Below the pieces are notes generated by a model. That model did no database searches and was not told where the DNA came from. It was given only the letters and a program-made list of their open reading frames with translations. Positions 17,203-26,130 of a stretch of 64,000 nucleotides of DNA are shown here, piece by piece. Source of the DNA: Planctomycetota bacterium. GTDB lineage: Bacteria; Planctomycetota; UBA1135; GCA-002686595. The DNA is taken from NCBI GenBank assembly GCA_029259595.1, contig JAJDEW010000115.1:186001-250000 (forward strand), given 5' to 3'. Every line of letters begins with the position of its first letter. Positions within the stretch are counted from its first letter, which is position 1. The translations under genes and the position numbers were made by a program.

Positions 17203-18870
17203 TCAGGTGCCCTTGCGCAGGAGCACGGTCTTGACCGTGTTGAACAGGATCGAGAGGTCGAACAGGAACGACTGGTACTTGATGTAGAACAGGTCGTACT
17301 GGAGCTTTTGGAGCGAGTCCTCGATCGTGTTCCCGTACGGATAGTTGATCTGGGCCCAGCCCGTGATCCCGGGCTTCACGATGTGGCGCTGGTGGTAGTA
17401 GGGGATCTTGCCCGCGAGGTCCTCGACGAAGGGCGGCCGCTCGGGCCGCGGCCCGACGAGCGACATCGAGCCGGCCAGCACGTTGAAGAGCTGGGGAAGC
17501 TCGTCGATGCGACTCTTGCGCAGGAAGCGACCGATGCGGGTCACGCGCGGGTCGCCTTCGCTGGCCCAGACGGGGCCGGTGTGCTTCTCCGCGTCCTCCC
17601 GCATCGAGCGGAACTTCATCAGCGTGAACGGGCGACCGAGATAGCCCGTGCGCTCCTGGCGAAAGAGGATCGGACCGGGCGAATCGAAGCGGATCACGAT
17701 CGCCGTCACGGCCATGACGGGGAGCGAGAGCAGCAGGCCGAAGAGCGCCAGCGCGAAGTCGACGCAGCGCTTCAAGGCTTGCGCGAAGGGATGCTGGATG
17801 AAGCCCTGGTTGAAAATCAGGTACGAGGGCCGCATCGCCTCGGCCGGAATCTTGCCGGTGAAGTGTTCGTAGAAGGACTCGATCTCGGTGACGACGAGAC
17901 CCTCGAGCCGACATCGCAGGAGCTCGTCGGTGGGCAGGCTTCCGCGTCGTTCCTCGAAGGCCACGATGATCTGGTCGACGTGCAGGCGGCGACACAGGTC
18001 CTTCAAGGACTCGTCGGCGCAACGGGGAGTGAGCAGCGGATCGGGCTCGGCCTGCTCGTCTTCGGGTGCAGGTGAGAGCTCGAACTTGTGGACGAGGTTG
18101 CCCGACGTCGAGACGGGATCGACCGCAGCCACCTGGGTCGCTGCCTCGAACCACGGGTTGCCCGTCGAGCTCTCCGGGCCACGCGGTTCGCCCCGACCGC
18201 GTCGGTCGCTGGCACGGCGGTCACGCCGCTCGCCGCTGGCACGCCGCTCCTCCTCGTTCCCGAGGCCCGCGAGCACGCCGACGATCGCATAGCCCGAATG
18301 GGGCCGCTGGGCGAGGTCCTCGATCAGGCGCTTGCCGAGCTTGCCCGAGCCGAGGACGAGCAAGCGCTCCGTGAAGCTCGAGCGGCGGATGAAGAGGTGG
18401 AAGAGGTTGCGCCAGAACCACAGGAGCGCGAAGCCGATGGACAGGGTCGTGGCGAGGATGACGATCGTCTGCGCCAGCGGGAGTCCGGGGAAGTCGAGGA
18501 CGCGGTCGATACCCCAGACGCGCATCAGGGCGACGGAGATCACGACGAGCAGGATCGCGCTCCCCGCCGAACCCAGGAAGCGCAGCGCCCGGTCGTAGCG
18601 TGAGCTCGAGATTCTGAAGTCGTACAGCTCGTTGAAGGCGATGGTGATCTGCATGAGCACCGACACCATCGTGGCCGAGAACAAGACCCGCAGCCGCGCT
18701 TCGCCCGGAGACAGGCCCGCGTCGAGCGCCAAGCGCCGCAACACGTCCTCGTCCGGACGCCACAGGTGGGCGGACATGCCGGCAGCGACGACCAGCGTGA
18801 GCAGGATCGTCTCGCTGGCGATCAGGAGCGCCTTGCGGAGAGGGAGGTAGTGGCGGAGGACGTGAAGCAT
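17203..18870 (-). CDS. Polyprenyl-phosphate sugar-1-phosphate transferase (initiating, WcaJ/EpsB type)
   Basis: The 555-residue membrane protein has about four N-terminal TM segments (residues 15-160), a nucleotide-binding-like domain starting LLVLGSGKLGKRLIED, a fifth TM at about 375-400, and the Bac_transf catalytic domain. The latter shows GPILFRQERTGYLGRPF, KFRSMREDAE, SRIDELPQLFNVLAGSMSLVGPRPE and KPGITGWAQINYPYG. Such enzymes move a sugar phosphate from UDP-sugar to undecaprenyl phosphate, starting the repeat unit. An unusual hydrophilic insertion of about 80 residues (roughly 203-285, rich in Arg, Glu, Gly and Pro) interrupts the nucleotide-binding-like domain. It most likely starts the polymer built by the 1-13495 locus, though it lies 4 kb away behind mnmG. 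A weak -10 (TACCCT, 18994-18999 minus) is upstream. Confidence 0.88.
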   Translation of the reverse strand: MLHVLRHYLPLRKALLIASETILLTLVVAAGMSAHLWRPDEDVLRRLALDAGLSPGEARLRVLFSATMVSVLMQITIAFNELYDFRISSSRYDRALRFLGSAGSAILLVVISVALMRVWGIDRVLDFPGLPLAQTIVILATTLSIGFALLWFWRNLFHLFIRRSSFTERLLVLGSGKLGKRLIEDLAQRPHSGYAIVGVLAGLGNEEERRASGERRDRRASDRRGRGEPRGPESSTGNPWFEAATQVAAVDPVSTSGNLVHKFELSPAPEDEQAEPDPLLTPRCADESLKDLCRRLHVDQIIVAFEERRGSLPTDELLRCRLEGLVVTEIESFYEHFTGKIPAEAMRPSYLIFNQGFIQHPFAQALKRCVDFALALFGLLLSLPVMAVTAIVIRFDSPGPILFRQERTGYLGRPFTLMKFRSMREDAEKHTGPVWASEGDPRVTRIGRFLRKSRIDELPQLFNVLAGSMSLVGPRPERPPFVEDLAGKIPYYHQRHIVKPGITGWAQINYPYGNTIEDSLQKLQYDLFYIKYQSFLFDLSILFNTVKTVLLRKGT

Positions 18871-19124
18871 GCGGGGCCGGGACGTCGAGGGATCCGTCCC
18901 GAGGGGGTCCAACCGAACGCCGGATTCCCGGTTCCCGAGCCGCGCGTGGCGCTTCCGTGAGAGAGGGAAGGTGGAAACTCCGCCGTTCGCTGGAGGGTAC
19001 CTCATCGGCCGGAAATGCAGGAGGAGTGAATCCCTGCCGCCGCAACCTGGCGGGCGCCGTCCCGGTTCGCCCCGGGAGCGCGTGAAAGCGGGCCTTGTGG
19101 GCCGCGGAGCCGCCCTGGCGCTCG

Positions 19125-20453
19125 TCAGAGCCCGCGGAGCGAGGCGAGGAAGGCCTCGAGCTCGGCCGGTTCGCTCGGAATGTCGTCGCTCAGGAGTTCG
19201 GCACCGTCTTCCGTGATGAGGTAGTCGTCCTCGATGCGGACTCCGAGGTTTTCCTCGGCGATGTAGATGCCCGGCTCGATCGTCACCACCATGCCCGCTG
19301 CCAGGGTCGTGTTGCGCCGGGGGGCGTCGTGGACGCGCAGCCCGAGGCCGTGACCGACGGAGTGGGGAAAGTACTTCCGTCCGAAGCCGTGCTCGTCGAG
19401 GTACGCGGCGGCCACGTTGTGGGCCTCGGACAGGTTGGCTCCCGGCTTCAAGACGGCGGCCGCCTTGCGGCTGGCCTCCCAGACCAACGTGTAGACCTCG
19501 CGCTGGCGAGCGCTGAAGCGACCGTTCACCGGGATCGTGCGCGTGACATCGGCACACAGGTGGTGGAACTTGGCGCCGACGTCCATGACGAGGATGTCGC
19601 CATCGAGGAGCTGGCGCTGGTTCGAGCGGTAGTGCAGGTAGCACGAATTCGGGCCCGAGCCGATGATCGAGGGGAAGGCCAGGGCTTCGGCGCCGCTGCG
19701 GCGGAAGTGGCCCTCGACGGTCGCTTCGGCCTCGAACTCCCATGCGCCGGGAACGGCGACGCGCATGGCCTCGGCCAGAGCGCGCTGCGTGATGTCGATC
19801 GCCGCACGCTGCGAGCGCAACTCGTCCGCGTCGCGGATGCCCTGCAGCGGACCGAGGATCTTGGCGGGCGTGTCGAGCTTCAGCTCGTGTTCCTCGGCCA
19901 GCGGTTCGACGGTCTCGCCCTCGAAGTAGACGGCGCCCTTCTTCGGCAGGAGCTTCGCGACCACCTCGGCAAAGTCCTTCGCGTCGCGGTTGTCCGCGAT
20001 GCCCGACAGCTCGGTGGCCTGCTCGCCCGGAGCCAACCGGTCTCCGTTCCAGAGCTCGTAGCCCGTGTCCTCCGCCGGCAGGAAGAGGATCTCCTCGGTC
20101 AACTTGCCCTTCTTCGCGCGCAGCACGATGGCGGAATCGGGGACCGAGAGTCCGGTCAGCCAGTAGAAGTCGTCGTGGACGTGAAAGCGCCCGTCGGGCT
20201 CCTTGCCGGACTCGATCACGAGCAGACCGTCCTCGAGCGCCGCGGCGACGTGGCGACGGCGTTCGGCGCAGCGCGCGGGTGTGGCCGGGTCGGGGAGGAC
20301 GACGACGGGGCTCAGGTCGAGTCCGGGCAGGACTCCTTCGTCTTCGAAGGCTCCGCTCGGAGCAGCGCTGCGGGCTCCGCTCGCCGGCAGCGACCCGAGC
20401 AGGAGGGAGGCGGTCAGGGCGGGGACGACGAGGGCGAGGCGGGTCATGGTCAT
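19125..20453 (-). CDS. Exported Xaa-Pro aminopeptidase (M24B)
   Basis: The 442-residue precursor starts MTMTRLALVVPALTASLLLG, a signal peptide, so the enzyme acts outside the cytoplasm. An AMP_N domain (about 45-200) precedes the pita-bread metallopeptidase domain. Metal ligands are visible in DVGAKFHHLCADVTRT (two Asp), HSVGHGLGLRVHD (His), TIEPGIYI (Glu) and RIEDDYLI (Glu). It should remove N-terminal residues next to proline. GGAG lies about seven bases before the ATG, and the ATG overlaps the yraN stop by four bases, which fixes the start. It is probably co-transcribed with yajC and yraN. Confidence 0.92.
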   Translation of the reverse strand: MTMTRLALVVPALTASLLLGSLPASGARSAAPSGAFEDEGVLPGLDLSPVVVLPDPATPARCAERRRHVAAALEDGLLVIESGKEPDGRFHVHDDFYWLTGLSVPDSAIVLRAKKGKLTEEILFLPAEDTGYELWNGDRLAPGEQATELSGIADNRDAKDFAEVVAKLLPKKGAVYFEGETVEPLAEEHELKLDTPAKILGPLQGIRDADELRSQRAAIDITQRALAEAMRVAVPGAWEFEAEATVEGHFRRSGAEALAFPSIIGSGPNSCYLHYRSNQRQLLDGDILVMDVGAKFHHLCADVTRTIPVNGRFSARQREVYTLVWEASRKAAAVLKPGANLSEAHNVAAAYLDEHGFGRKYFPHSVGHGLGLRVHDAPRRNTTLAAGMVVTIEPGIYIAEENLGVRIEDDYLITEDGAELLSDDIPSEPAELEAFLASLRGL

Positions 20454-20860
20454 GGGGGGTCTCCGGGTCGACAGTGTAGGGCCTCGGGCCCGCTCCGGCC
20501 TCCGGTGCTCTCCCCACGCTGGTGGAACCAACGCAGCTCTTTCGTTCGCGGGTCCAGCGCGATCTCGACCAGGTCGACCCGCCGCGGAGCCCGCGGGGCG
20601 AGCCAGGCCAGGGCGCGTTCGAGCCGCCGGCGTTGGGCGGGACGCAGTCGATCGCTCGGGCGAAAGACCGGCCCGAGCGTCCCCGTCTTGACCTCGACCG
20701 CGATCCACGTCTCGCCGCGCGGTCCCCCGCGAAAGAGCAGGTCGATCTCAGCCTGTGGGGTGCGCAGGCGCCGGGCCTGGAGCGCCAGTCCGCCGCGCGC
20801 CAGGCGCCGGGCCGCGAGCCGCTCACCGAGGCGACCGGTTTCGGCCGGTGACGGGCGCAA
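20450..20860 (-). CDS. yraN: UPF0102/YraN-family endonuclease-like protein
   Basis: The family core is clear: GRLGERLAARRLARGG, then RTPQAEIDLLFRGG and WIAVEVKTGTLG. These are the E, D and E-x-K residues of a PD-(D/E)XK nuclease fold. The C-terminal part (RLRPAQRRRLERALAWL) is also typical. The start is uncertain: no ATG or GTG is available in frame, so I chose TTG 20860, which gives 136 residues and the usual distance to GRxGE. TTG 20887 is an alternative. The function of YraN remains poorly defined; a DNA-repair or recombination role is usually suggested. It ends in a 4-base overlap with the peptidase gene. Confidence 0.75.
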   Translation of the reverse strand: MRPSPAETGRLGERLAARRLARGGLALQARRLRTPQAEIDLLFRGGPRGETWIAVEVKTGTLGPVFRPSDRLRPAQRRRLERALAWLAPRAPRRVDLVEIALDPRTKELRWFHQRGESTGGRSGPEALHCRPGDPP

Positions 20861-20964
20861 GTGGCGCAGGACGAAGCCCGGCGCCAAGACGCCGAGCAGC
20901 CTTCGCAGCCCGAGCGGCAGCGCACGCCGCTTCAGCCTGCGCCCGAATCGTCGCGGGAGGCGAA

Positions 20965-21393
20965 CTAGGAAGCGGAGGAGGCTTCTTCCGCGGCCGGCGC
21001 GGCTGCTTCCTGCTCGCCCGCCTTCTCGCTCACCTTCTCGCTCACCTTCTCGTCGGCGTTCACTTCGAGCACCGCGCTGCGGTTGAAGCGCAACCGGACG
21101 CCGTCCGCCACCTGCAGCGTCACGACGTTCTCCTGGACCTGGGCCACCTTCCCGTGCATGCCACCCGTCGTGATCACCCGATCGCCCTTCTTCAGACGCC
21201 CGAGCACCGCCTGGCGCTCCTTCTGCTTCCTGCGCTCGGGCAGGATCACGAGCAGATAGAAGATGCCGAAGATCAGGACGACCGGAACCAGCATGTTCGA
21301 CAGTCCCGGGCCAGCGGCGGGCCCTTCGGCCCCCTGGGCGGGCACTTCCTGCCGGAGGAGGAGGGCGAAGCTCGAAAGAGAGGCCAGAAGCAT
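20965..21393 (-). CDS. yajC: Sec translocon accessory subunit YajC
   Basis: The 142-residue protein has one TM segment (MLVPVVLIFGIFYLLVILPERRKQ, about residues 34-57) followed by the conserved cytoplasmic module RLKKGDRVITTGGMHGKVAQVQ, the YajC hallmark. It associates with SecDF. Two features differ from a minimal YajC: an N-terminal hydrophobic stretch and a C-terminal tail of about 35 residues rich in Glu and Ala with a short KVSE repeat. secD and secF are not adjacent here. It is the first gene of a yajC-yraN-peptidase unit and is divergent from mnmA. Confidence 0.92.
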   Translation of the reverse strand: MLLASLSSFALLLRQEVPAQGAEGPAAGPGLSNMLVPVVLIFGIFYLLVILPERRKQKERQAVLGRLKKGDRVITTGGMHGKVAQVQENVVTLQVADGVRLRFNRSAVLEVNADEKVSEKVSEKAGEQEAAAPAAEEASSAS

Positions 21394-21459
21394 CGGTGGC
21401 GCGGGGCGGTTGGGGGGGGGTGGAAGCCGGATCGAGGGGGTCGATTCCGAAGGGACGGC

Positions 21460-21465
21460 AACCTA
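21460..21465 (-). promoter_or_regulatory. yajC: -10-like element for yajC
   Basis: TAGGTT on the minus strand lies about 66 bases before the yajC ATG, in the 148-base divergent gap shared with mnmA. No -35 is obvious. A run of nine C (minus strand; G on plus at 21412-21420) falls in the presumed leader. Confidence 0.3.
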
Positions 21466-21509
21466 CTCGAAAGCGGCGAGCGGGGGAAGCGCCGCCGCGA
21501 TCCGTCCCG

Positions 21510-21515
21510 TAGGCT
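21510..21515 (+). promoter_or_regulatory. mnmA: -10-like element for mnmA
   Basis: TAGGCT lies 26 bases before the mnmA ATG and matches the recurrent TAG/TAC-nnT motif of the window. There is no convincing -35. Confidence 0.3.
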
Positions 21516-21541
21516 CTGCTCCCGTTCGCTTCCCCTTCCCC

Positions 21542-22702
21542 ATGACCGCCCCCACGAGCCCCCAGGCCCCGCACGAAGCCCTCGCGCCCGGCACGCGCGT
21601 CGTCGTCGCCATGAGCGGCGGCGTCGACAGTTCCGTCGCCGCCTGGCTCCTGAAGGAGCGCGGGCTCGATGTCGTCGGGCTGTTCATGCGCAATGGGATC
21701 CACGTCGAGGCCTCCGAGGTCCACAAGAAGTCGTGCTGCTCGGTAGGAGACGCGCGGGACGCGCGCATGGTGGCGGCCGGACTCGACGTAGCTTTCCAGG
21801 CCGTCGATCTCGCCGACGAGTTCTCGTCCGTCATCCGCTACTTCCTCGCGGAGTACGGACGCGGTCGGACCCCCAATCCGTGCGCCGTCTGCAACCGCGA
21901 CCTGAAGTTCGATCGTCTGCTGGCCTTTGCGGACGAGCTCGGCGCCGAGGCGGTCGCGACGGGGCACTACGCGCAGCTCGAGCACGTGGGCGAGCGCGTC
22001 CACGTCCGGCGCGGTCAGGACGTTCGCAAGGACCAGTCGTACCAGCTGTTCTGCGTGGCGGAGGCCAACCTGCGCCGGACGCTCCTGCCGATCGGCGGCT
22101 ACGAGAAGGCGCGCGTGCGCGCCCTGGCCAGCGAGGCCGGCCTGCGCACGGCCAAGAAGCCCGACAGCCAGGAGATCTGTTTCGTGCCGTCGAACGACTA
22201 CCGCAAGCTGCTCGACGAGCGCGGAGTCGAACGGCATCCGGGCGAGCTGCGGGACACCTCGGGGCGCCTGCTCGGAACCCACGAGGGCTACGAGGGCTTC
22301 ACGATCGGACAACGGCGCGGGCTCGGCATCGCCGCGGGCAAGCCGCTCTACGTCACCGAGATCATTCCCGCCACGGCCACGGTCGTGCTGGGGTCGATGG
22401 ACGAATGCTCGTCGTCCGGGCTCGAGACGGACGACTGGAATCCGATCGGGTTCGATGTCGCGAGCGGTGAGAGCTTCCGGGCCGAGGTCATGGTGCGCTA
22501 TCACCACCGGGCCGCGCCCGCCACGGTGACGCGCGAAGGGGCCGGCTTGCGGATCGAGTTCGACGACCCGGTGCTCGCGGTCGCACCCGGCCAGGGTGCG
22601 GCGGTGTACCGCGGGGACCGACTTCTGGGCGGGGGCTGGATCGCCCGGACCACCGCAGCGGCCGCGCGCGAGGCCTCCCCGCTCTCCGACGCGCGTCGAT
22701 GA
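21542..22702 (+). CDS. mnmA: tRNA-specific 2-thiouridylase MnmA
   Basis: The 386-residue protein thiolates C2 of wobble uridine 34 in tRNAs for Lys, Glu and Gln, the partner modification of MnmG. It has the PP-loop VVAMSGGVDSSVAAW for ATP activation of the tRNA. The two catalytic cysteines lie in NPCAVCNRDLKF (about residue 114) and SQEICFVPSND (about 213). GHYAQLEHV, RKDQSYQLF and GFTIGQRRGLGI are also family-typical. The N-terminus is about 15 residues longer than in E. coli. Its stop overlaps the next start (ATGA), coupling it to the VWA protein gene. Confidence 0.95.
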   Translation: MTAPTSPQAPHEALAPGTRVVVAMSGGVDSSVAAWLLKERGLDVVGLFMRNGIHVEASEVHKKSCCSVGDARDARMVAAGLDVAFQAVDLADEFSSVIRYFLAEYGRGRTPNPCAVCNRDLKFDRLLAFADELGAEAVATGHYAQLEHVGERVHVRRGQDVRKDQSYQLFCVAEANLRRTLLPIGGYEKARVRALASEAGLRTAKKPDSQEICFVPSNDYRKLLDERGVERHPGELRDTSGRLLGTHEGYEGFTIGQRRGLGIAAGKPLYVTEIIPATATVVLGSMDECSSSGLETDDWNPIGFDVASGESFRAEVMVRYHHRAAPATVTREGAGLRIEFDDPVLAVAPGQGAAVYRGDRLLGGGWIARTTAAAAREASPLSDARR

Positions 22703-25347
22703 CCGTGGCGGAGCGGAAGGCGCGTGACCCCGAGGTGCGTCGCACTCCGGCGCTCGCAACCGTCTGCTTCGCCCTCGCGATCGCAGGCCTGGCGCTGGCC
22801 CTCCTGGGCTTTCTGCCGCGCGCCCGTTCGAGCGACGACGACCAGCCGGGTGTGCGCGTGGTGTTGTTCGACGCCTCGGCCAGCGTCCGGCGCGTGCGCA
22901 GCACGTGGGGCGCGGACACGCGCGCCGCCCTCGCCGCCGCGGCGGGACGAGCGCTCGAGCGCGGCGAGTTGCTCGTCGTCGTGCGCTATGCGGAGCGCGT
23001 CGACCGGCTCTTCGGCCCCGCGGATCCGGCGACGTTCGCGGACTGGATCCGTGGTCAGGGGCGGGCGCCCTTCGATCCGCGACCGCGGACCGGAGCGGAC
23101 GGTGGGACCGCCCTGCACGAGGCGCTGGCGCTCGCATCCGAGCTCCTGCGCGAGGTGCCGGCGGCCACGCTCGAGATCCACGGCGACGGGACCTACACCG
23201 CCGCGGACCCCGGTCCGCTCCTGGCCCGCTTGGCGGCGGACGGCGTCGTCCTCGAGCGCTACCGGTCCGCTCCGGCCGATCGCGGGGACCTCGGCGTGCT
23301 CGCGCTCGAGCTGCCGCCGCGCGTCGAGGAGGGCGCCCCGCTCGCGGCGCGCGTGGAGCTCGATTGGCGGCCTCCGCTCCGCAGCTCCGCGCGAACGGCC
23401 GAGTTGGCCGTACTCGTCACGAGCGGCGGCGTCCAGCGCCCCGAGCTCGTGACGGTCGACCTGCCCCCGGGTGGGGGACGCTTCGTGCTCCCGCTCGCGC
23501 TCGGCCGCGCGGACTTCGGGCGCAACGAGGTTCGCGTGCGAGCGGTCTGGCCCGGCGATCCGGTGCCGGAGAACGACGAGCGCGCCGCGTCGACGCGGGC
23601 CGAGGGAGGGCGGGTGCTCGGCCTCGTCGCGCGCGCCGAGGACCGTGGGGCCGCGCACGACTGGCTCGCTCCGTCGGGCAGCTCGGCCTTGCCCGGGCTC
23701 ACCTTCGTCGATTTCGACGTGGGGGAGGTTGCGGGGGCCCTGGAAGGCCTCGATGCACTGATCAGCTTCGATGTTGCGCCGGTCGAGCTGCCGTCCACGC
23801 TCCTCGCGGACTTCGTCCAGCGCGGAGGGGGTTGGTTGTGTACCGGCGGCTGGGGGTTGCTCGAAGACTGGGCGCCCGGTGCGCCGGCGACGCCGTTGTC
23901 GGCGCTCTTGCCGCTCGAGCCCGCCCCGCTCGAACGCGGGCCGCGCGACGTCGTCCTCCTGGTCGATGGCTCCGGGAGCATGGCGGGCGAGCCGTTCGAG
24001 ACCGTGCGCGCGGCGAGCCTCGAGCTCGTGGCCGCAGCGCTTCCCTCCGACCGCGTCGAGTTGCGCTTCTTCACGGCTGGCTTGGAGCCACCGCACCTGC
24101 TCAAGGAACGGCGAGCGGTGACGAACGCGGTGCGCGACGATGCGGCGCGCGAGCTCTTCGCCGTCCGGGTTCCCGGGGGCACGACCTTTCTGGTGCGATC
24201 GCTGGAGCAGTTCGCGCGCACGGCCGCGGGCAGCGAGCGGGAGACCTTGGCCTTGCTCCTGACCGACGGCGTCGAGCGCGACAACCTGGTCGATCCAGCG
24301 GCGCGCGTCGAGCGCCTGCACGCGAGCTTGCTGGCGAATCGTGTGCGCCTCGTCGTGATCGGCGTCGGCGACACGGAAGATCACATGCTGGGGCTCCTGA
24401 GTCCCGACTCCCCTGTGCAACGGGCCGACGGCCTGGACGACCTCGCGCGCGTCTTCCGGCGCGAGGTCAGCGGTGCCCGTTGGAAGGAGGCGGAGCCCGG
24501 GTCGGACTTCGCCGTCGTACGCGCCGAGGCGCCGCCGGATGCGCTGGTTCGAACGCTCGACGCACCGACGCCGGCGCCGCTACGCCGCTTCATCAAGAAC
24601 CGGCTGCGGCCCGGGGCCGAGCTCGTGTGGACCGAGCCCGAGGGCGCGCCGCTGCTGGCGGTGCAACGCGTCGGGGAAGGACGAACCGCCTGCCTCTCGT
24701 CCTTGCCCGACGCCGAATGGGCGCCGGCCTGGACCGGCATCCACGGCGCAGGCGAACCCGCGGCCTTCGGGCCTCTCCTGCGCTTCCTTGCACGCGGCGG
24801 CCCGCGCGCCCGCGCCGTGCGGCTCGAGGTCGAGGGGGCGGCGGGGGACGAGACCTTCGTGCTCCAGGGAGCCGACTTCGCGCGCTGGTCGCTCGCCTCG
24901 GCGCAGCTCTTCGCGGGAGGGGCGCGCTCCGAGCACGGGCAAGCCCTTCGCTTCTTGCCCGAGCTGACCGCCGACGGTGGTCTGCGGTACCGCGCCCGCC
25001 CTCCGTCCCCTGCCCTGGCCGCGGCCGGAGCCTGGGTGCAGATCCCCGCCGAACGGCCCGGCGAACCGGATCTCGTCCTGGTCGTTCCAGCGCTCCTGCC
25101 TCCGGAATTCCGACGCCCCGAGCGGCGGCTCGGAGCGCTTCAGGAGGGCGCCGCGGAGCCGGCGGCGACCCGCGGGCGGCCGCGCCGCGCCGCCCAGAGC
25201 CATCCGGCGGCCCCCTGGGCGCTCGCGTTCGGGCTGCTGGCGCTCGTCGCGACGGTCCTCGCCGGTCGCTTTTCGAGGCGCCCCGCGGGACCCTTCGCAG
25301 GAGCCGACGCGACAGGGGGTCAAGGGATGCGCGCACCCGTCCGATAG
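22699..25347 (+). CDS. Membrane-anchored von Willebrand factor A protein with GATase-like segment
   Basis: This 882-residue protein has a TM near the N-terminus (ALATVCFALAIAGLALALLGFL) and one near the C-terminus (PWALAFGLLALVATVLAG), placing the bulk outside the cytoplasm. A first VWA-like fold begins VRVVLFDASASVRRVR with an incomplete MIDAS. Residues about 330-400 resemble the glutamine-amidotransferase-like module seen in such proteins (DALISFDVAPVELPS, FVQRGGGWLCTGGWG). A canonical VWA follows, with MIDAS DGSGSM at about residue 422 and LLLTDGVERDN. Planctomycetes have many proteins of this architecture; their function is mostly unknown. It overlaps mnmA by four bases. Confidence 0.78.
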   Translation: MTVAERKARDPEVRRTPALATVCFALAIAGLALALLGFLPRARSSDDDQPGVRVVLFDASASVRRVRSTWGADTRAALAAAAGRALERGELLVVVRYAERVDRLFGPADPATFADWIRGQGRAPFDPRPRTGADGGTALHEALALASELLREVPAATLEIHGDGTYTAADPGPLLARLAADGVVLERYRSAPADRGDLGVLALELPPRVEEGAPLAARVELDWRPPLRSSARTAELAVLVTSGGVQRPELVTVDLPPGGGRFVLPLALGRADFGRNEVRVRAVWPGDPVPENDERAASTRAEGGRVLGLVARAEDRGAAHDWLAPSGSSALPGLTFVDFDVGEVAGALEGLDALISFDVAPVELPSTLLADFVQRGGGWLCTGGWGLLEDWAPGAPATPLSALLPLEPAPLERGPRDVVLLVDGSGSMAGEPFETVRAASLELVAAALPSDRVELRFFTAGLEPPHLLKERRAVTNAVRDDAARELFAVRVPGGTTFLVRSLEQFARTAAGSERETLALLLTDGVERDNLVDPAARVERLHASLLANRVRLVVIGVGDTEDHMLGLLSPDSPVQRADGLDDLARVFRREVSGARWKEAEPGSDFAVVRAEAPPDALVRTLDAPTPAPLRRFIKNRLRPGAELVWTEPEGAPLLAVQRVGEGRTACLSSLPDAEWAPAWTGIHGAGEPAAFGPLLRFLARGGPRARAVRLEVEGAAGDETFVLQGADFARWSLASAQLFAGGARSEHGQALRFLPELTADGGLRYRARPPSPALAAAGAWVQIPAERPGEPDLVLVVPALLPPEFRRPERRLGALQEGAAEPAATRGRPRRAAQSHPAAPWALAFGLLALVATVLAGRFSRRPAGPFAGADATGGQGMRAPVR

Positions 25348-25390
25348 GTGCGGAACGAACCCGACCCCAGGACTGCGTTCAACGAATCCC

Positions 25391-26017
25391 ATGAAGGACA
25401 TGACCTCGAATCGGCTCCGCCTCGGAGCTTCCCTCTTCCTCTTCGCCGTGCTCTCGGCCTGCTCCTCGAATCAGACCAAGGACGAGCTGATCTCCGAAGA
25501 TCGCTGGCTCAAGCCTTCGCCGATCCTGAAGCAGCAGATCGAAGACGAAGCCCAGCGATTGCCGTGGACCAGCGGCTTCGAGCGCCTCGAACAGATCCGC
25601 TGGTTCGCCGGCGTCGGCGAGCCCGCCTACGCGACTCTGTTCGCGCTCACCCAGGACGCGCGTCCGGACGTGGCCGCTTCCGCGCTCGCTTCGCTCGGAG
25701 CGACGATGGACCGCCGTCTCGTTCCGGTCCTGCGCAAGCTGCCCTTCCCGCCCGAGAAGAAGGGCACCGACCTCGAGCTCGAGCGCGCCCGTGCGCTCCT
25801 GCGCCTGGGAGACTGGCAGGAGATCCCGGTCCTCATCCGTGGCCTGCGCGATGGACGCGTCTACACGCGTGCGCTCTGCGCGGAGGCCCTGCGGGAGGCG
25901 ACCCACGAGAACCACGGCTTCGATCCTCGGGCCGACGAACCGACACGCACGGCGGCAGCCAAGCGCTGGGAGCAGTGGTGGCGGCAACGCGGCGGCGAGG
26001 GCCTCGTGCACAACTGA
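25391..26017 (+). CDS. HEAT-repeat lipoprotein
   Basis: The 208-residue precursor starts MKDMTSNRLRLGASLFLFAV and has a lipobox LSAC, so Cys becomes the lipidated N-terminus. The mature protein has HEAT-like pairs (ARPDVAASALASLGATMD; GRVYTRALCAEALREATHE). It ends KRWEQWWRQRGG, a tail shared in character with the 26803 protein (KAWRDWWKKASEE), suggesting related C-termini. A second ATG (25400) is an alternative start. Gene order suggests an envelope role with the neighbouring repeat proteins; no enzymatic motif is visible. Confidence 0.78.
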   Translation: MKDMTSNRLRLGASLFLFAVLSACSSNQTKDELISEDRWLKPSPILKQQIEDEAQRLPWTSGFERLEQIRWFAGVGEPAYATLFALTQDARPDVAASALASLGATMDRRLVPVLRKLPFPPEKKGTDLELERARALLRLGDWQEIPVLIRGLRDGRVYTRALCAEALREATHENHGFDPRADEPTRTAAAKRWEQWWRQRGGEGLVHN

Positions 26018-26130
26018 TCCATCCCGGGGTTGGCTCGACACGGCCCTCGGCGGCGGTCCGACGGATCGCCACCGGGGGCCGTTGGCGTCGCTGCGCGGGC
26101 CCGCCGGAGGCGAATTCGCCCGGGCGAGGC

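Noticed and set aside
17203-20925. 1240-codon minus-strand frame as one giant sugar transferase
   Set aside because: The N-terminal 685 codons are out of frame with and overlap the Xaa-Pro peptidase gene. The real transferase begins at ATG 18870, where the membrane helices start.
21412-21420. Run of nine G as a phase-variable switch
   Set aside because: It lies in the yajC leader rather than in a coding frame or promoter core, and a single window cannot show length variation.
20450-23137. Large minus-strand frame that includes yraN
   Set aside because: Only its last 137 codons resemble a known family; the upstream part lies antisense to mnmA and the VWA gene and in another frame of yajC.
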